A stretch of DNA of 64,000 bases from Burkholderia puraquae (GTDB lineage Bacteria > Pseudomonadota > Gammaproteobacteria > Burkholderiales > Burkholderiaceae): NCBI RefSeq assembly GCF_002099195.1, contig NZ_NBYX01000013.1, positions 1-64,000 on the forward strand, given 5' to 3'. Below, piece after piece: positions 44,727 to 54,260 of this stretch. Under the pieces are notes generated by a model, which did no database searches, had not been told where the DNA came from, and saw only the letters and a list, made by a program, of their open reading frames with translations. Each line of letters begins with the position of its first letter. Position 1 is the stretch's first letter. Made by a program: the position numbers and the translations under genes.

Positions 44727-46226
44727 CTATGCGCCTCCCGTCACGCGCAGCACTTCCTCGAGCGACGTCGCGCCCGACGCGAGCCAGCGCTCGGCGTCAT
44801 CGCGCAACGTGCGCATCCCTTCCGCACGGCCGGCGGCGAGAATCTCCGCATCGGCCGCATTGCGGTGGATCAGCGAGCGGATCGACTCGTCGACCAGCAA
44901 CAGTTCGTATACCCCGCGCCGGCCCGCGTAGCCCGAATGCCCGCACTTGTCGCAGCCGACCGGATGCCACACGGTGCGGCCTTCTTCCTGGCGTTCTTCC
45001 TTGCAGACGGAGCAAAGCTGCCGCACGAGCCGCTGCGCGAGCACGCCGAGCAGCGACGACGCGAGCAGGTAGGGCTCGACGCCCATGTCGGTCAGACGCG
45101 TGACGGCCGATGCCGCATCGTTCGTGTGCAGCGTCGCGAGCACGAGGTGGCCCGTCAGCGATGCCTGCACCGCGATCTGCGCGGTTTCGAGGTCGCGGAT
45201 TTCGCCGATCATGATCACGTCCGGATCCTGGCGCAGGATCGAGCGCAGCGCACGGGCAAAGGTCATCCCGATCCGCTCGTTCACCTGCGTCTGGCCGATG
45301 CCGCCGAGGTCGTATTCGATCGGGTCCTCGACGGTCATGATGTTGGTCGTCGCGGTTTCGAGCCGCGACATCGACGCATACAGCGTGGTCGTCTTGCCCG
45401 AACCCGTCGGGCCCGTGACGAGCACGATGCCGTGCGGGCGGGCGATCAGCTTGTCGAACTGCACGAGCGTGTCGCGGCCCATCCCGAGCGCTTCGAGGTT
45501 CAGCCGCTGCGCATCCTTTTCCAGCAGACGCAGCACCGCACGCTCGCCGTGCCCGGTCGGCAGCGTCGACACACGCACGTCGACCGGCCGGCCGCCGACG
45601 CGCAGCGTGATGCGGCCGTCCTGCGGCAGGCGTTTCTCCGCGATGTCGAGCTGCGCCATGATCTTGATCCGCGAGATCAGCGCACCGTGCAGCGCCTTCT
45701 TCGGCCGCACCACATCGCGCAGCGTGCCGTCGACGCGAAAGCGCACGACCGATGCATTCTCGAACGGCTCGATGTGGATGTCCGACGCCTGTTCGCGCGC
45801 CGCTTGCGTAAGCAGCGCGTTGATCATCCGGATGATCGGCGCATCGTCTTCCGATTCGAGCAGATCCTCGACTTCGGGGATGTCCTGCATCAGCCGCGAC
45901 AGGTCGACTTCGCCTTCGACCTCGCCGACCACCTGGGCCGCGCTGCCATCCTGGCGTGCGTACGCATGGTTGATCGCCTGCGCGAGCTCGTCGGCCGGCA
46001 CGCGATGCACGGAGATCGAGCCGAAGTTGCGCGCGATCTCCGCGAGCGCGGCGTCGCTCGTGCGTTCGCTGATCCACACCTCGAGCGTGTCGTCGAGCTG
46101 ATGCGCGATCAGCACCTGGCCGTTCTTCGCGAAACCGTACGGCAACAGTCGCGCGGCGAGCGGCGACGGCGGCTGCCGTTCGCCCGGCGCGCCGTCGTGG
46201 GCGGAAGAGGCGAGCATGTCGCTCAC
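44727..46226 (-). CDS. gspE: Type II secretion ATPase GspE (GTG start)
   Basis: The protein has 499 residues. The N-terminal domain binds GspL. Walker A is GPTGSGKTTTLYA, with the Asp box (TVEDPIEYD), Walker B (MIGEIRDLETA) and His box (TGHLVLATLHTND). The zinc-binding four-Cys motif CSVC...CDKC is present. I chose the GTG at 46226 because it overlaps the gspD stop (GTGA) and has GGGAG upstream; the ATG at 46217 is the alternative. Confidence 0.94.
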   Translation of the reverse strand: MSDMLASSAHDGAPGERQPPSPLAARLLPYGFAKNGQVLIAHQLDDTLEVWISERTSDAALAEIARNFGSISVHRVPADELAQAINHAYARQDGSAAQVVGEVEGEVDLSRLMQDIPEVEDLLESEDDAPIIRMINALLTQAAREQASDIHIEPFENASVVRFRVDGTLRDVVRPKKALHGALISRIKIMAQLDIAEKRLPQDGRITLRVGGRPVDVRVSTLPTGHGERAVLRLLEKDAQRLNLEALGMGRDTLVQFDKLIARPHGIVLVTGPTGSGKTTTLYASMSRLETATTNIMTVEDPIEYDLGGIGQTQVNERIGMTFARALRSILRQDPDVIMIGEIRDLETAQIAVQASLTGHLVLATLHTNDAASAVTRLTDMGVEPYLLASSLLGVLAQRLVRQLCSVCKEERQEEGRTVWHPVGCDKCGHSGYAGRRGVYELLLVDESIRSLIHRNAADAEILAAGRAEGMRTLRDDAERWLASGATSLEEVLRVTGGA

Positions 46227-48568
46227 TGCGACGCTCCCGGCGTGGCCGTCAACGGCTGTTGCGGCACCGCCTGCTGCGGCACACTCTGCGGCTGCGCGGG
46301 CGTCGCCTCCGGCAACGGCTGGGCCGGCACGGGCGCCACCTGGCGCTGCAGCTGCTGGCGACGCATCTTGTCGAGATCGAACAGGTTGCCCGCGGCCGTG
46401 CCGCCCTGGCTCGGGCCGATCGGCATCGGCGGGACGACCGGATCGTCCTTGTCGCGGATCACGTTGTTGTCCGACTTGTACGCACCCGTCACGCCCTGGA
46501 TGTAGTCGTAGCGGTTGGCCGTGACTTCCTGCGCGGTGCCGCGATCGGAGATGATCACCGGACGCAGGAACACCATCAGGTTGGTTTTCGCGCGCACCTT
46601 CGATTCGGAACGGAACAGCTGGCCGATCCACGGGATGTCGCCGAGCAGCGGCACCTTGCTGTTCGACACCTGGTAGTTGTCCTGCATCAAGCCGCCCAGC
46701 ACGATGATCTCGCCGTTGTCCGCGAGAATCGTCGACTGGATCGAGCGCTTCGTGAAGGTCGGGCCGGTCTGCGCGCTCGTGGTACCCGCGACGACCGCCG
46801 AATCCTCGGTGTAGAGCTGCAGCTTGAGGATCCCGCCGTCGGTAATCTGCGGCTTCACGTGCAGCGTCAGGCCGACGTCGCGACGATCGTAGGTATTGAA
46901 CGCATTGTTCGTATTGCCGCTCGTCAGGTTCGAATACGAACCGGTCGCGATCGGCACGTTCTGGCCGACGACGATCTTCGCTTCCTCGTTGTCGAGGGTG
47001 ATCAGGTTCGGCGTCGACAGCACGTTCGCGTCGCTCACGCCCGCGAAATACTGCAGCAGCGCGCCGAGCCCCTGCACGCCGAACATGTTGTGCAGCCAGC
47101 CGATGTTGAGGCCCTGGCTCAGCGCCCCGAGATTGTTGGCCAGCCCGCCGCCGGTGATGCCGCCGGCGGCGTTGGCCACGCCACCCGCCGTCAGGTTGAT
47201 GATGCTGTTGCCCAGCCCCAGCCCGGGGTTCAGATTCGTGCCGCCGAGAAACTGGCCGCTCGCCACCTGCCACTGGATGCCGAGGTTGCCCTGCGACGTC
47301 GAGTTCAGCTCGACGATCAGCGCTTCGATATAGACCTGTGCACGCCGCGCATCGAGCTGGTCGATCACCGAGCGCAGGTTCCGGTAGACCGGATCCGACG
47401 CGGTGACGATCAGCGAGTTGGTCGCCGCGTCGGCCTGGATCATCCCGCCGGGCTGGTTGTCGTCGCCCTTGTCCTTGTCACCGCCGAGCAGGCCAGCGCT
47501 GCCGAGCCCGCCACCGCCGGACGAGCCGCCGTACGACGACGACGAGGATGACGAGCCGCCGAGGCCGCCCGACGGCAGCGGCGGGGTGCCCGACGTGCCG
47601 GTCGAGAAGTTGCCGCTCGACGACGAGCCGCCGCTCTGGTTGAAGCTGTTCGCATCGTTGGACGACGCCGACGAGCCGCTATCGCTGCCGCTGCTCTTGC
47701 CGAGCATCCCGCGCAGCGTCTTCGCGAGCTTAACCGCATCGGCGTTGCGCAGCGGCACGACGTGCATGTTGCCGGGCACCGCGCTCGGCGCGTCGAGCTG
47801 CTGCACGAGCCGCTTCGCGGCCGCAAGGCGCGACGCGCTCGACGCACGCAGCATCAGCGAGTTGGTGCGCGGGTCGGCCGTGACCGACACCTTCAGCGTC
47901 GCATCGCTGTTGCCGATCGCGCCCGGGTCGAGCATTTTCTGCAGCTGCGCAGCGAGGTCGATCGCGTTCGCGTTGCGCAGCGGCACGACCTGCACCTGCG
48001 CGCCCGCGGCACTGTCCACGCCCGCAATGATCTGCGCGATGCGCCGCACGTTGTCCGCGTAGTCGGTCACGACGATCGTGTTGTTCGCCGGGTAGGCAGT
48101 GACCGTGTTGTTCGGCGAGATCAGCGGCCGCAGCACGGGCAGCAGGTTGTTCGCCGATTCGTTGTGCAGCTCGAACACCTGCGTGATCACTTGATCGCCG
48201 CGCGCCTGCGGCGCATTGCCGACGTAGGTCGGCACGCCCTGCAGCTTCGCGTCGGCCTCGGGCACGACCTTCAGCACGCCGTGATCCTGCACGAGCGCGA
48301 AGCCCTGCATGCGCAGCGCCGACTGCAGCGTCTTCAGTGCCTGGTCTTCCGGCACCGGCCGTTCGGCCACGAGGTTGAGCTGACCCTTCACGCGCGGGTC
48401 GACGATGATGGTCTTGCCGGTTGCGGCGCCGATCGCCTTGGCGACCTGGTCGATATCCGCATTCACGAAGTTGAGCGTGACCTGAGCGTAGGCGGCCTGC
48501 GAGACGATGATGCCAGCGACGATCAGGGTCGTGGCGACACGCCGCATAACGAAGCGATTTCTTGTCAT
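46223..48568 (-). CDS. gspD: Type II secretin GspD
   Basis: The protein has 781 residues: a signal peptide (about 1-28), periplasmic N0-N3 domains, and the secretin core with the VPLLGDIPWIGQLFR motif near the end. A Ser/Gly-rich insertion of about 75 residues (about 288-363) interrupts the third repeat of the N domains. The C-terminal tail is Gln/Pro-rich. It is first of the gspDEF unit. No pilotin is seen nearby. Confidence 0.95.
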   Translation of the reverse strand: MTRNRFVMRRVATTLIVAGIIVSQAAYAQVTLNFVNADIDQVAKAIGAATGKTIIVDPRVKGQLNLVAERPVPEDQALKTLQSALRMQGFALVQDHGVLKVVPEADAKLQGVPTYVGNAPQARGDQVITQVFELHNESANNLLPVLRPLISPNNTVTAYPANNTIVVTDYADNVRRIAQIIAGVDSAAGAQVQVVPLRNANAIDLAAQLQKMLDPGAIGNSDATLKVSVTADPRTNSLMLRASSASRLAAAKRLVQQLDAPSAVPGNMHVVPLRNADAVKLAKTLRGMLGKSSGSDSGSSASSNDANSFNQSGGSSSSGNFSTGTSGTPPLPSGGLGGSSSSSSSYGGSSGGGGLGSAGLLGGDKDKGDDNQPGGMIQADAATNSLIVTASDPVYRNLRSVIDQLDARRAQVYIEALIVELNSTSQGNLGIQWQVASGQFLGGTNLNPGLGLGNSIINLTAGGVANAAGGITGGGLANNLGALSQGLNIGWLHNMFGVQGLGALLQYFAGVSDANVLSTPNLITLDNEEAKIVVGQNVPIATGSYSNLTSGNTNNAFNTYDRRDVGLTLHVKPQITDGGILKLQLYTEDSAVVAGTTSAQTGPTFTKRSIQSTILADNGEIIVLGGLMQDNYQVSNSKVPLLGDIPWIGQLFRSESKVRAKTNLMVFLRPVIISDRGTAQEVTANRYDYIQGVTGAYKSDNNVIRDKDDPVVPPMPIGPSQGGTAAGNLFDLDKMRRQQLQRQVAPVPAQPLPEATPAQPQSVPQQAVPQQPLTATPGASQ

Positions 48569-48934
48569 GGATGAATGGGTCGATGCCGGCTCAGGCCACT
48601 TCCGGCGGTAGTGCTGGGATCCAAGTCCTAAAGAGGCGACATTAGCAGTTTTTCATGTCCGAAATATCACATTGATCCGAGGACTGTCTCACATACGACA
48701 TGTATTCGACGAGCCGTATGCAATATGTAAGATTCGGTACTATTCTCGGCATGCCGGCCATCGCCCCGTTTCATGATAAATCGACACGGAAATTCGGTAT
48801 AACCGGGCTGCCGTATTCCTGTATGTCGCAAGCTGACGGACTGTCGGTATCATACGGGCGGCGCGTTTCTCGTCGCACGAATAACAGGCACGGGTTTTCC
48901 CGACCTCCACGCATTTTCCTGTCGATTTCGCACC
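48569..48934. other. Divergent intergenic region, gspD / lytic transglycosylase
   Basis: 366 bp, AT-richer than its surroundings between about 48640 and 48790. It should hold promoters for gspD (left) and the transglycosylase gene (right). Two copies of ACATGTATTCGAC-like and GTATGCAATATG sequence give short partial dyads (48694-48730), but I cannot define a promoter. Confidence 0.4.
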
Positions 48935-49384
48935 ATGAACAGACGGTTCGTTTCGATCACGTTGATCGCCGCCGGCGTGTATTTCGCCAGCGCGAACGCT
49001 CGCGCGGACTGTTTCGACGAGGCGGCCAAATATCAGCAGGTCAATCCGCTGATCCTGCGCGCGATCGCGTGGCAGGAGTCGCGCAACCGGCCCGGCGCGC
49101 TGAACAAGAACACGAACGGCTCGGTCGACTACGGCCTGATGCAGATCAATTCGATCCACCTGCCGACGCTGTCGCGCTACGGAATCGGCCGCGACACGCT
49201 GATGGAGCCGTGCAAGAACGTGTACATCGCCGCGTGGCATCTCAAGCAGAAGATGAACCGCTACGGCAACACGTGGCAGGCCGTCGGCGCCTATCATTCG
49301 GAAACACCGTCGCTGCGCGACAAGTACGCGCGGCAGATCGCCGGCATTCTGTCGCAGTGGAAGCTGCTGCCGCCCGTGCAGTGA
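48935..49384 (+). CDS. Lytic transglycosylase (IagB/SLT family)
   Basis: The protein has 149 residues: a signal peptide (about 1-24, ending ANARA), then a compact SLT domain. The catalytic Glu is in AIAWQESRN, followed by NGSVDYGLMQIN, both diagnostic. Such small transglycosylases open peptidoglycan for secretion systems; its position next to gspD suggests a role in placing the secretin, which is inference. Confidence 0.9.
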   Translation: MNRRFVSITLIAAGVYFASANARADCFDEAAKYQQVNPLILRAIAWQESRNRPGALNKNTNGSVDYGLMQINSIHLPTLSRYGIGRDTLMEPCKNVYIAAWHLKQKMNRYGNTWQAVGAYHSETPSLRDKYARQIAGILSQWKLLPPVQ

Positions 49385-49542
49385 CAGCGCACCGCACCGC
49401 GGCCTGACGCCGTCCCGGCCGGCCGGCGCCCGTTTGATGCACAATGCGGGCTCACGCCGCCATTTCGCCCGTCCGCGGGACGATCGCGCCCCGGAAGGGC
49501 GCCGCGGCCGCTTTTTCAATTTTTCCGTTGGTGCATATCGCT

Positions 49543-50856
49543 ATGAATCCGGCAATGAACCAGCCGTTGCCCGTCACCGTGCTGTCCGGCTTCCTCGGCG
49601 CCGGCAAGACCACGCTGCTCAATCACATCCTCGCGAACCGCGCGGGCCTGAAAGTCGCCGTGATCGTCAACGATCTCGCGGCGGTCAACATCGACGCGTC
49701 GCTCGTGCGCGACGCGCAGGCGCTGTCGCACGTCGAGGAGCGCCTCGTCGAGATGTCGAACGGCTGCATCTGCTGCACGCTGCGTGACGACCTGCTCGTC
49801 GAGATCCGCACGCTCGCGTCCGAAGGCCGCTTCGACGCGATCATGATCGAATCGACCGGGATCGCAGAGCCGATGCCGATCGCCGAAACCTTCACGTTCG
49901 TCGACGACGACGGCACGTCGCTGTCGGCAATCGCGCGGCTCGACACGCTCGTCACCGTGGTCGACGCGTACAACTTCCTGCGCGACTACGGCTCGGACGA
50001 CGCGCTCGCGACGCGCGGCATCGCCGCATCGGAAGAGGACGACCGCACGCTCGTCGAGCTGCTGATCGAGCAGATCGAGTTCTGCGACGTGCTGGTGATC
50101 AACAAGGCCGACCTCGTCGGCGCCGACGAACTCGCACGCCTGCAGCACATCCTCGCGCGACTCAATCCGCGCGCACACCAGGTCGTGTCGACGTTCGGCA
50201 ACGTGCCGCTCGATGAAGTGCTGAACACGGGCCGCTTCGATTTCGACGAGGCCGCGAACGCGCCGGGCTGGCTTGCGTCGCTCGATCACGGTCACACGCA
50301 TTGCGACGACCCCGACTGCCATGACGAACATCATGCGCACGTGCACGGTGAAGCCGACGAATTCGGAATCGGCAATTTTGTTTACCGCGCGCGCCGGCCG
50401 TTTCATCCGGCACGACTCTGGGCGCTGCTGCATCAGGAGTGGCCGGGCGTGCTGCGCAGCAAGGGTTTCTTCTGGCTCGCGACGCGCAACGACATCGCGG
50501 GCTCGTTGTCGCAAGCGGGCGGCGTATGCCGGCATGGCCCCGCAGGTCTCTGGTGGGCTGCGCAGGATCGCACGGAATGGCCGGACGACGACGAGCTGCT
50601 TGCTGAAATCCGCGCAGAATGGCACGGCGATCTCGACGATCGCGCAGTGGGCGATCGCCGGCAGGAACTCGTGCTGATCGGCATCGCGCTCGACGCGGAT
50701 GCATGGCGCGCGAAACTCGACGCATGCCTGCTGACCGATGCGGAATTCGCACTCGGCGCGGCGGGATGGCACGCGTTCGACGATCCGTTCCCGGCGTGGG
50801 ATGTCGATTCGCACGACGACGACGATCACGGCGACACGCAGATCGTGCATGCGTAA
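49543..50856 (+). CDS. CobW/COG0523 family GTPase, probable zinc chaperone
   Basis: The protein has 437 residues. Walker A GFLGAGKTT, the metal site CICC (GCICCTLRDD) and the G4 motif NKAD are intact, followed by the CobW C-terminal domain. A His/Asp/Cys-rich loop between the two domains (HGHTHCDDPDCHDEHHAH, about residues 265-282) should bind metal. COG0523 proteins deliver metals to target enzymes; the family subtype resembles zinc-related members more than CobW itself. The ATG at 49543 or 49555 may be used. Confidence 0.88.
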   Translation: MNPAMNQPLPVTVLSGFLGAGKTTLLNHILANRAGLKVAVIVNDLAAVNIDASLVRDAQALSHVEERLVEMSNGCICCTLRDDLLVEIRTLASEGRFDAIMIESTGIAEPMPIAETFTFVDDDGTSLSAIARLDTLVTVVDAYNFLRDYGSDDALATRGIAASEEDDRTLVELLIEQIEFCDVLVINKADLVGADELARLQHILARLNPRAHQVVSTFGNVPLDEVLNTGRFDFDEAANAPGWLASLDHGHTHCDDPDCHDEHHAHVHGEADEFGIGNFVYRARRPFHPARLWALLHQEWPGVLRSKGFFWLATRNDIAGSLSQAGGVCRHGPAGLWWAAQDRTEWPDDDELLAEIRAEWHGDLDDRAVGDRRQELVLIGIALDADAWRAKLDACLLTDAEFALGAAGWHAFDDPFPAWDVDSHDDDDHGDTQIVHA

Positions 50857-50930
50857 CGCGTTGTAAAAACAACCGTTAAATCTTGCAAGAGGGGCGCGGA
50901 CTGTGGCAAAAATGCTGCGTGCGCCCAATA

Positions 50931-50957
50931 AAAAACCCGCCGAAAGGCGGGTTTTTC
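50931..50957. terminator. Bidirectional terminator between the CobW GTPase gene and hupB
   Basis: The stem AACCCGCC/GGCGGGTT with a short GAAA loop is flanked by a run of A on the left and a run of T on the right, so it can end both convergent transcripts. Confidence 0.88.
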
Positions 50958-50974
50958 TTGGAACAGGCGCTGGT

Positions 50975-51253
50975 TTAACGCTTGTTGACGGCGTCCTTGA
51001 ACGCCTTGCCAGCCGTGAACTTGACCGTCTTGGCTGCCGGGATCTTGATGGTTTCGCCGGTCTTCGGGTTGCGGCCCGTACGTGCTGCGCGCTTGCCCGA
51101 ACCGAAGCTGCCGAAGCCGATCAGCTGAACCGCATCACCCTTCGACACGGCCTTCTTGATGACTTCGAGCAGCGTGTCCAGCGTTTCGCCGGTTTGAGCC
51201 TTGCTGGCGCCCGTTTGGGCGGCGACGGCGTCGATCAGTTCCTGTTTGTTCAT
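50975..51253 (-). CDS. hupB: DNA-binding protein HU
   Basis: The protein has 92 residues, MNKQELIDAVA at the start and the HU signature GFGSFGSGKRAARTGRNP with the DNA-embracing arm. HU bends and compacts DNA and helps DnaA open the replication origin; its gene lies 2.3 kb from the proposed oriC. It has its own promoter and terminator. AAAGGAACC precedes the ATG. Confidence 0.95.
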   Translation of the reverse strand: MNKQELIDAVAAQTGASKAQTGETLDTLLEVIKKAVSKGDAVQLIGFGSFGSGKRAARTGRNPKTGETIKIPAAKTVKFTAGKAFKDAVNKR

Positions 51254-51302
51254 TAAGGTTCCTTTATCAGGTTAGGTTGACACGAACAGCGCGAACGCGC
51301 CG

Positions 51303-51330
51303 ATTATACGTGCGCGAACCGTGCCGTCGA
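51303..51330 (-). promoter_or_regulatory. hupB promoter
   Basis: On the minus strand a perfect TATAAT (51303-51308) lies 16 bp after TCGACG (51325-51330). A 49-nt leader precedes the ATG. The rest of the 388-bp gap to mnmC shows only a lone TATGAT at 51420 that might serve mnmC. Confidence 0.7.
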
Positions 51331-51641
51331 GAGTCAGACTCCGACGACACAGCGCCGAATCCTGGCCCGCGCGACGCGCCCTCCGGTTAGCCGGCGGCCA
51401 CCCCGCGGTACGGCGTTGCTATGATAGCGCAGCGCAAACCCAATAACGACAAGGGTTTCAAAGATTTTCATCGGTATTTCGCCGAATGAATCATCGACTG
51501 CCCGTTTTTTGACCAGCGCCAACCGGACAGGATACGCAGCGCGGTCCGCCTGAGCGCCGCGCCGTTGGCTTTTTCCAACGGACGGACGGGCGGCCCCGCG
51601 CAATCCCTTGCCAGGCTTGGCTGCCACGTTTTTTGTTTCGC

Positions 51642-53588
51642 ATGACCGACCGACTTGTTCCCGCCACACTCACGCGTCGCGACGACGGCACGCTCGTCTC
51701 GCCCGAGTTCGGCGATCTCCATCGCGGCGTGTCGGGCACGCTTGCGCATCGCGTGTTCGTCGCGGGCAACGGGCTGCCGGCGCGCTGGCAGGGCCGCCGT
51801 ACGTTCACGATCGTCGCGACGGGATTCGGCGCGGGCGGCAGCTTCCTCGCGGCCTGGGCCGCGTGGCGCGACGATCCCGCGCGCTGCGAGCGGCTGCATT
51901 TTGTCGCAGCCGAACCGCATCCGTTCTCGCGTGACGACCTGCGCCGCGCAGCTTCACATATCGTTGCCAACACAACCATATCGGCGGATGTCGATGCACT
52001 TGTCGACGCGTGGCCGATGCTTGTGCCGGGCGTGCATCGGCTCGAATTCGACGATGGGCGCGTGGTGCTCACGCTCGCATTCGGCGATGCGATCGACATG
52101 CTGGGAAAGATCGTCGCGCGCGCCGACGCATTCTGTATTGACGGCTTCACGTCATCGAATGATGCCGATCTCCGCGCGACAGACATCGTCCGCGCGCTCT
52201 CGAAAATCGCCGGCGAACGCGCAACGTTTGCAACGCATGCGCATTCCGACGTGTTGAAACACGCACTCGGCAAAGCGGGTTTCACGTATCGCGAGGCCGA
52301 CGGTCAGCTCGTCGGCGAATATGCGCCGCGCTGGCGCGCGCGCCGGCACGAGCCGCCGCTCGCACTGCCCGTTGCGACGCGCCGCGCGATCGTGATCGGT
52401 GCGGGCCTGGCGGGCTGCGCAGTCGTCGAACGCCTCGCCGCGCGCGGCTGGGACGTCACGCTGATCGAGCGGCACGACCGGATCGCGAGCGAAGCGTCGG
52501 GCAATCCGGCCGGCGTGTTCCATCCGCTGATGACACGCGACGACAACGTCGCGAGCCGGCTCACGCGCGGCGGCTTCCTGCACGCGATCGCTCGCTGGCG
52601 CGCACTCGAACGCGCGGGCCATGCATTCGCGCGCAGCACGCACGGGATGATCCATCTCGCCGAATCGGCCGACGACTTCGCCCGGATGCGCGATGCGTTC
52701 GATGCATTCGGCGCACCGTCCGACTACGTGTCGCTGCTCGATGCCGATGCCGCGCGTACCCATCTGAACCTGCCGGTCGCGCAGGGAGGGCTGCTGTTTC
52801 CGCACGGTGGCGCCGTCTGGCCGGCCGGCCTTTGCGCGGCCCAATGCGCAGCGGCCGGCGAGCGCGTGCACTTGCTCGCCTCCACCGGCGTTGCACGACT
52901 CGAACGGCGGGGCGACGCATGGCATGCACTCGACGATGCGGGCGGCACGCTGGCCGAAGCTCCCGTCGTCGTGCTCGCGAATGCCGGCGACGCCGCGCGT
53001 CTTGCCGGGCTGCGGCATGTCGCGCTGCAACCGGTGCGCGGCCAGCTCACGTTACTGCCGCCCGGCAGCACGGCACCGTTGCCGTGCCCGACGATCGGCG
53101 ACGGTTACGCGGTGCCGCTCGACGATGGCACGCTGTTGATCGGCGCGACGTTCGAACCCGACGACGTCGATCCCGCGATGCGCGCGGCCGGCCACCTCGA
53201 AAACCTCGAGCGCGTGCGGCATCTGCTGCCGGGCCTGATCGGCGACCTGCCGGCTCCCGACACCCTGCGCGGCCGTGTTGCGTTCCGCTGGGTCGTCGGC
53301 GACCGCTTGCCGCTGCTCGGCCCGCTCGCGGACGAAGCGGGCGCCGTCGCCAATGCACGCGCGCTGAGCGGTGCGCAGGCGCGCGACCTGCCGCGCATGC
53401 CCGGACTCTACGGGGCATTCGGCTTCGGCTCGCGCGGCCTCGTATGGGCTGCACTCGGCGCCGAACTGATTGCATCGCAACTCGAAGGCGAGCCGTGGCC
53501 GCTCGAGCGCGAACTTGCCGATGCCGTCGATCCCGCACGCTTCCTGATCCGCGCGTTGCGCGCGCGCCGCGTCGGCCAGGACGGCTGA
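51642..53588 (+). CDS. mnmC: tRNA 5-methylaminomethyl-2-thiouridine bifunctional enzyme MnmC
   Basis: The protein has 648 residues. An N-terminal SAM-dependent methyltransferase domain (about 1-235; ATGFGAGGSFLAAW, and catalytic Asp in CIDGF) is followed by an FAD-dependent oxidase domain (from about 245; AIVIGAGLAGCAVVERLA). It performs the last two steps of wobble uridine modification, cmnm5 to nm5 to mnm5. The ATG at 51642 is preferred over the TTG at 51633. The gene ends 1 bp before the repeat unit at the edge of the proposed oriC. Confidence 0.92.
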   Translation: MTDRLVPATLTRRDDGTLVSPEFGDLHRGVSGTLAHRVFVAGNGLPARWQGRRTFTIVATGFGAGGSFLAAWAAWRDDPARCERLHFVAAEPHPFSRDDLRRAASHIVANTTISADVDALVDAWPMLVPGVHRLEFDDGRVVLTLAFGDAIDMLGKIVARADAFCIDGFTSSNDADLRATDIVRALSKIAGERATFATHAHSDVLKHALGKAGFTYREADGQLVGEYAPRWRARRHEPPLALPVATRRAIVIGAGLAGCAVVERLAARGWDVTLIERHDRIASEASGNPAGVFHPLMTRDDNVASRLTRGGFLHAIARWRALERAGHAFARSTHGMIHLAESADDFARMRDAFDAFGAPSDYVSLLDADAARTHLNLPVAQGGLLFPHGGAVWPAGLCAAQCAAAGERVHLLASTGVARLERRGDAWHALDDAGGTLAEAPVVVLANAGDAARLAGLRHVALQPVRGQLTLLPPGSTAPLPCPTIGDGYAVPLDDGTLLIGATFEPDDVDPAMRAAGHLENLERVRHLLPGLIGDLPAPDTLRGRVAFRWVVGDRLPLLGPLADEAGAVANARALSGAQARDLPRMPGLYGAFGFGSRGLVWAALGAELIASQLEGEPWPLERELADAVDPARFLIRALRARRVGQDG

Positions 53589-53589
53589 C

Positions 53590-53905
53590 CGCTCACCCGA
53601 GCCGCTCACAGTTTCCCGACTTTTCTGCGCAAGGTTATCCACTCGACGCTGTGGATAACCCCGCGGAATCCACACGCACTTCGTGTGTAATCACAGTGGA
53701 CGTAAACTGGGCAACTCGGCACTGCTGTGAGACGGCCCGAAAGTTGCTCAACTCAAACCTCTGTGAGCGAACAGTCTGTGCAACGGGTTATGGGCTCTCC
53801 AACACCTTGATCCGTCGACGTAAACCGAAGTTATCCACAGAACTGTGCGTCCTTTGTTAACTTCTACTACGTATATATACAAGTAAACCTTTGAAACCAA
53901 AGGCC
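53590..53905. other. Candidate replication origin of chromosome 1 (oriC)
   Basis: Left to right: a repeat unit like those at 3691-4398 (53590-53643); an inverted DnaA-box pair GTTATCCA-N10-TGGATAAC (53634-53659) with a perfect box at 53650-53658; an IHF-like core CAANNNNTTGAT (53800-53811); a perfect TTATCCACA (53831-53839); and an AT-rich segment (53853-53895) whose minus strand reads TACGTAGTAGAAGTTAACAAA, with TAG-TAG-AAG triplets like DnaA-trios. The order AT-rich unwinding segment, strong DnaA box, IHF site, more boxes is that of E. coli oriC. Gene direction switches here. dnaA is not in the window. The remaining bases to 54260 carry the antiporter leader. Confidence 0.65.
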
Positions 53906-54260
53906 TGAGGTGTCGCACAGCGCCGCGAGTCGATTCAATGGGTTCCAGACCGAAAAAGCTGTGGCACAATCGGTTTCCTTCGCGTTCATCCGGCCAGGCG
54001 CCGGACATGCTTCAATGGAACGGTCGGCACGATTTCGAATCTGAATCTTCGAGACTGCGCAGTCCGTTCACACACCAGGCCGACAATCCAGATCGGCAAC
54101 CTGAACGACTTTCCGCCCTGTGGCGGAAAAGGCGGATCCCATGTCCCGCCGTCGTCGACCACAACAATCACATTCGGGGCGACACCCAGCCGGCGCGCAT
54201 CCATTTCTGACGCTTGACCCCGCGTCGCTGGCGGTTGCTTCCAAAGGAGAAGTCACCACG

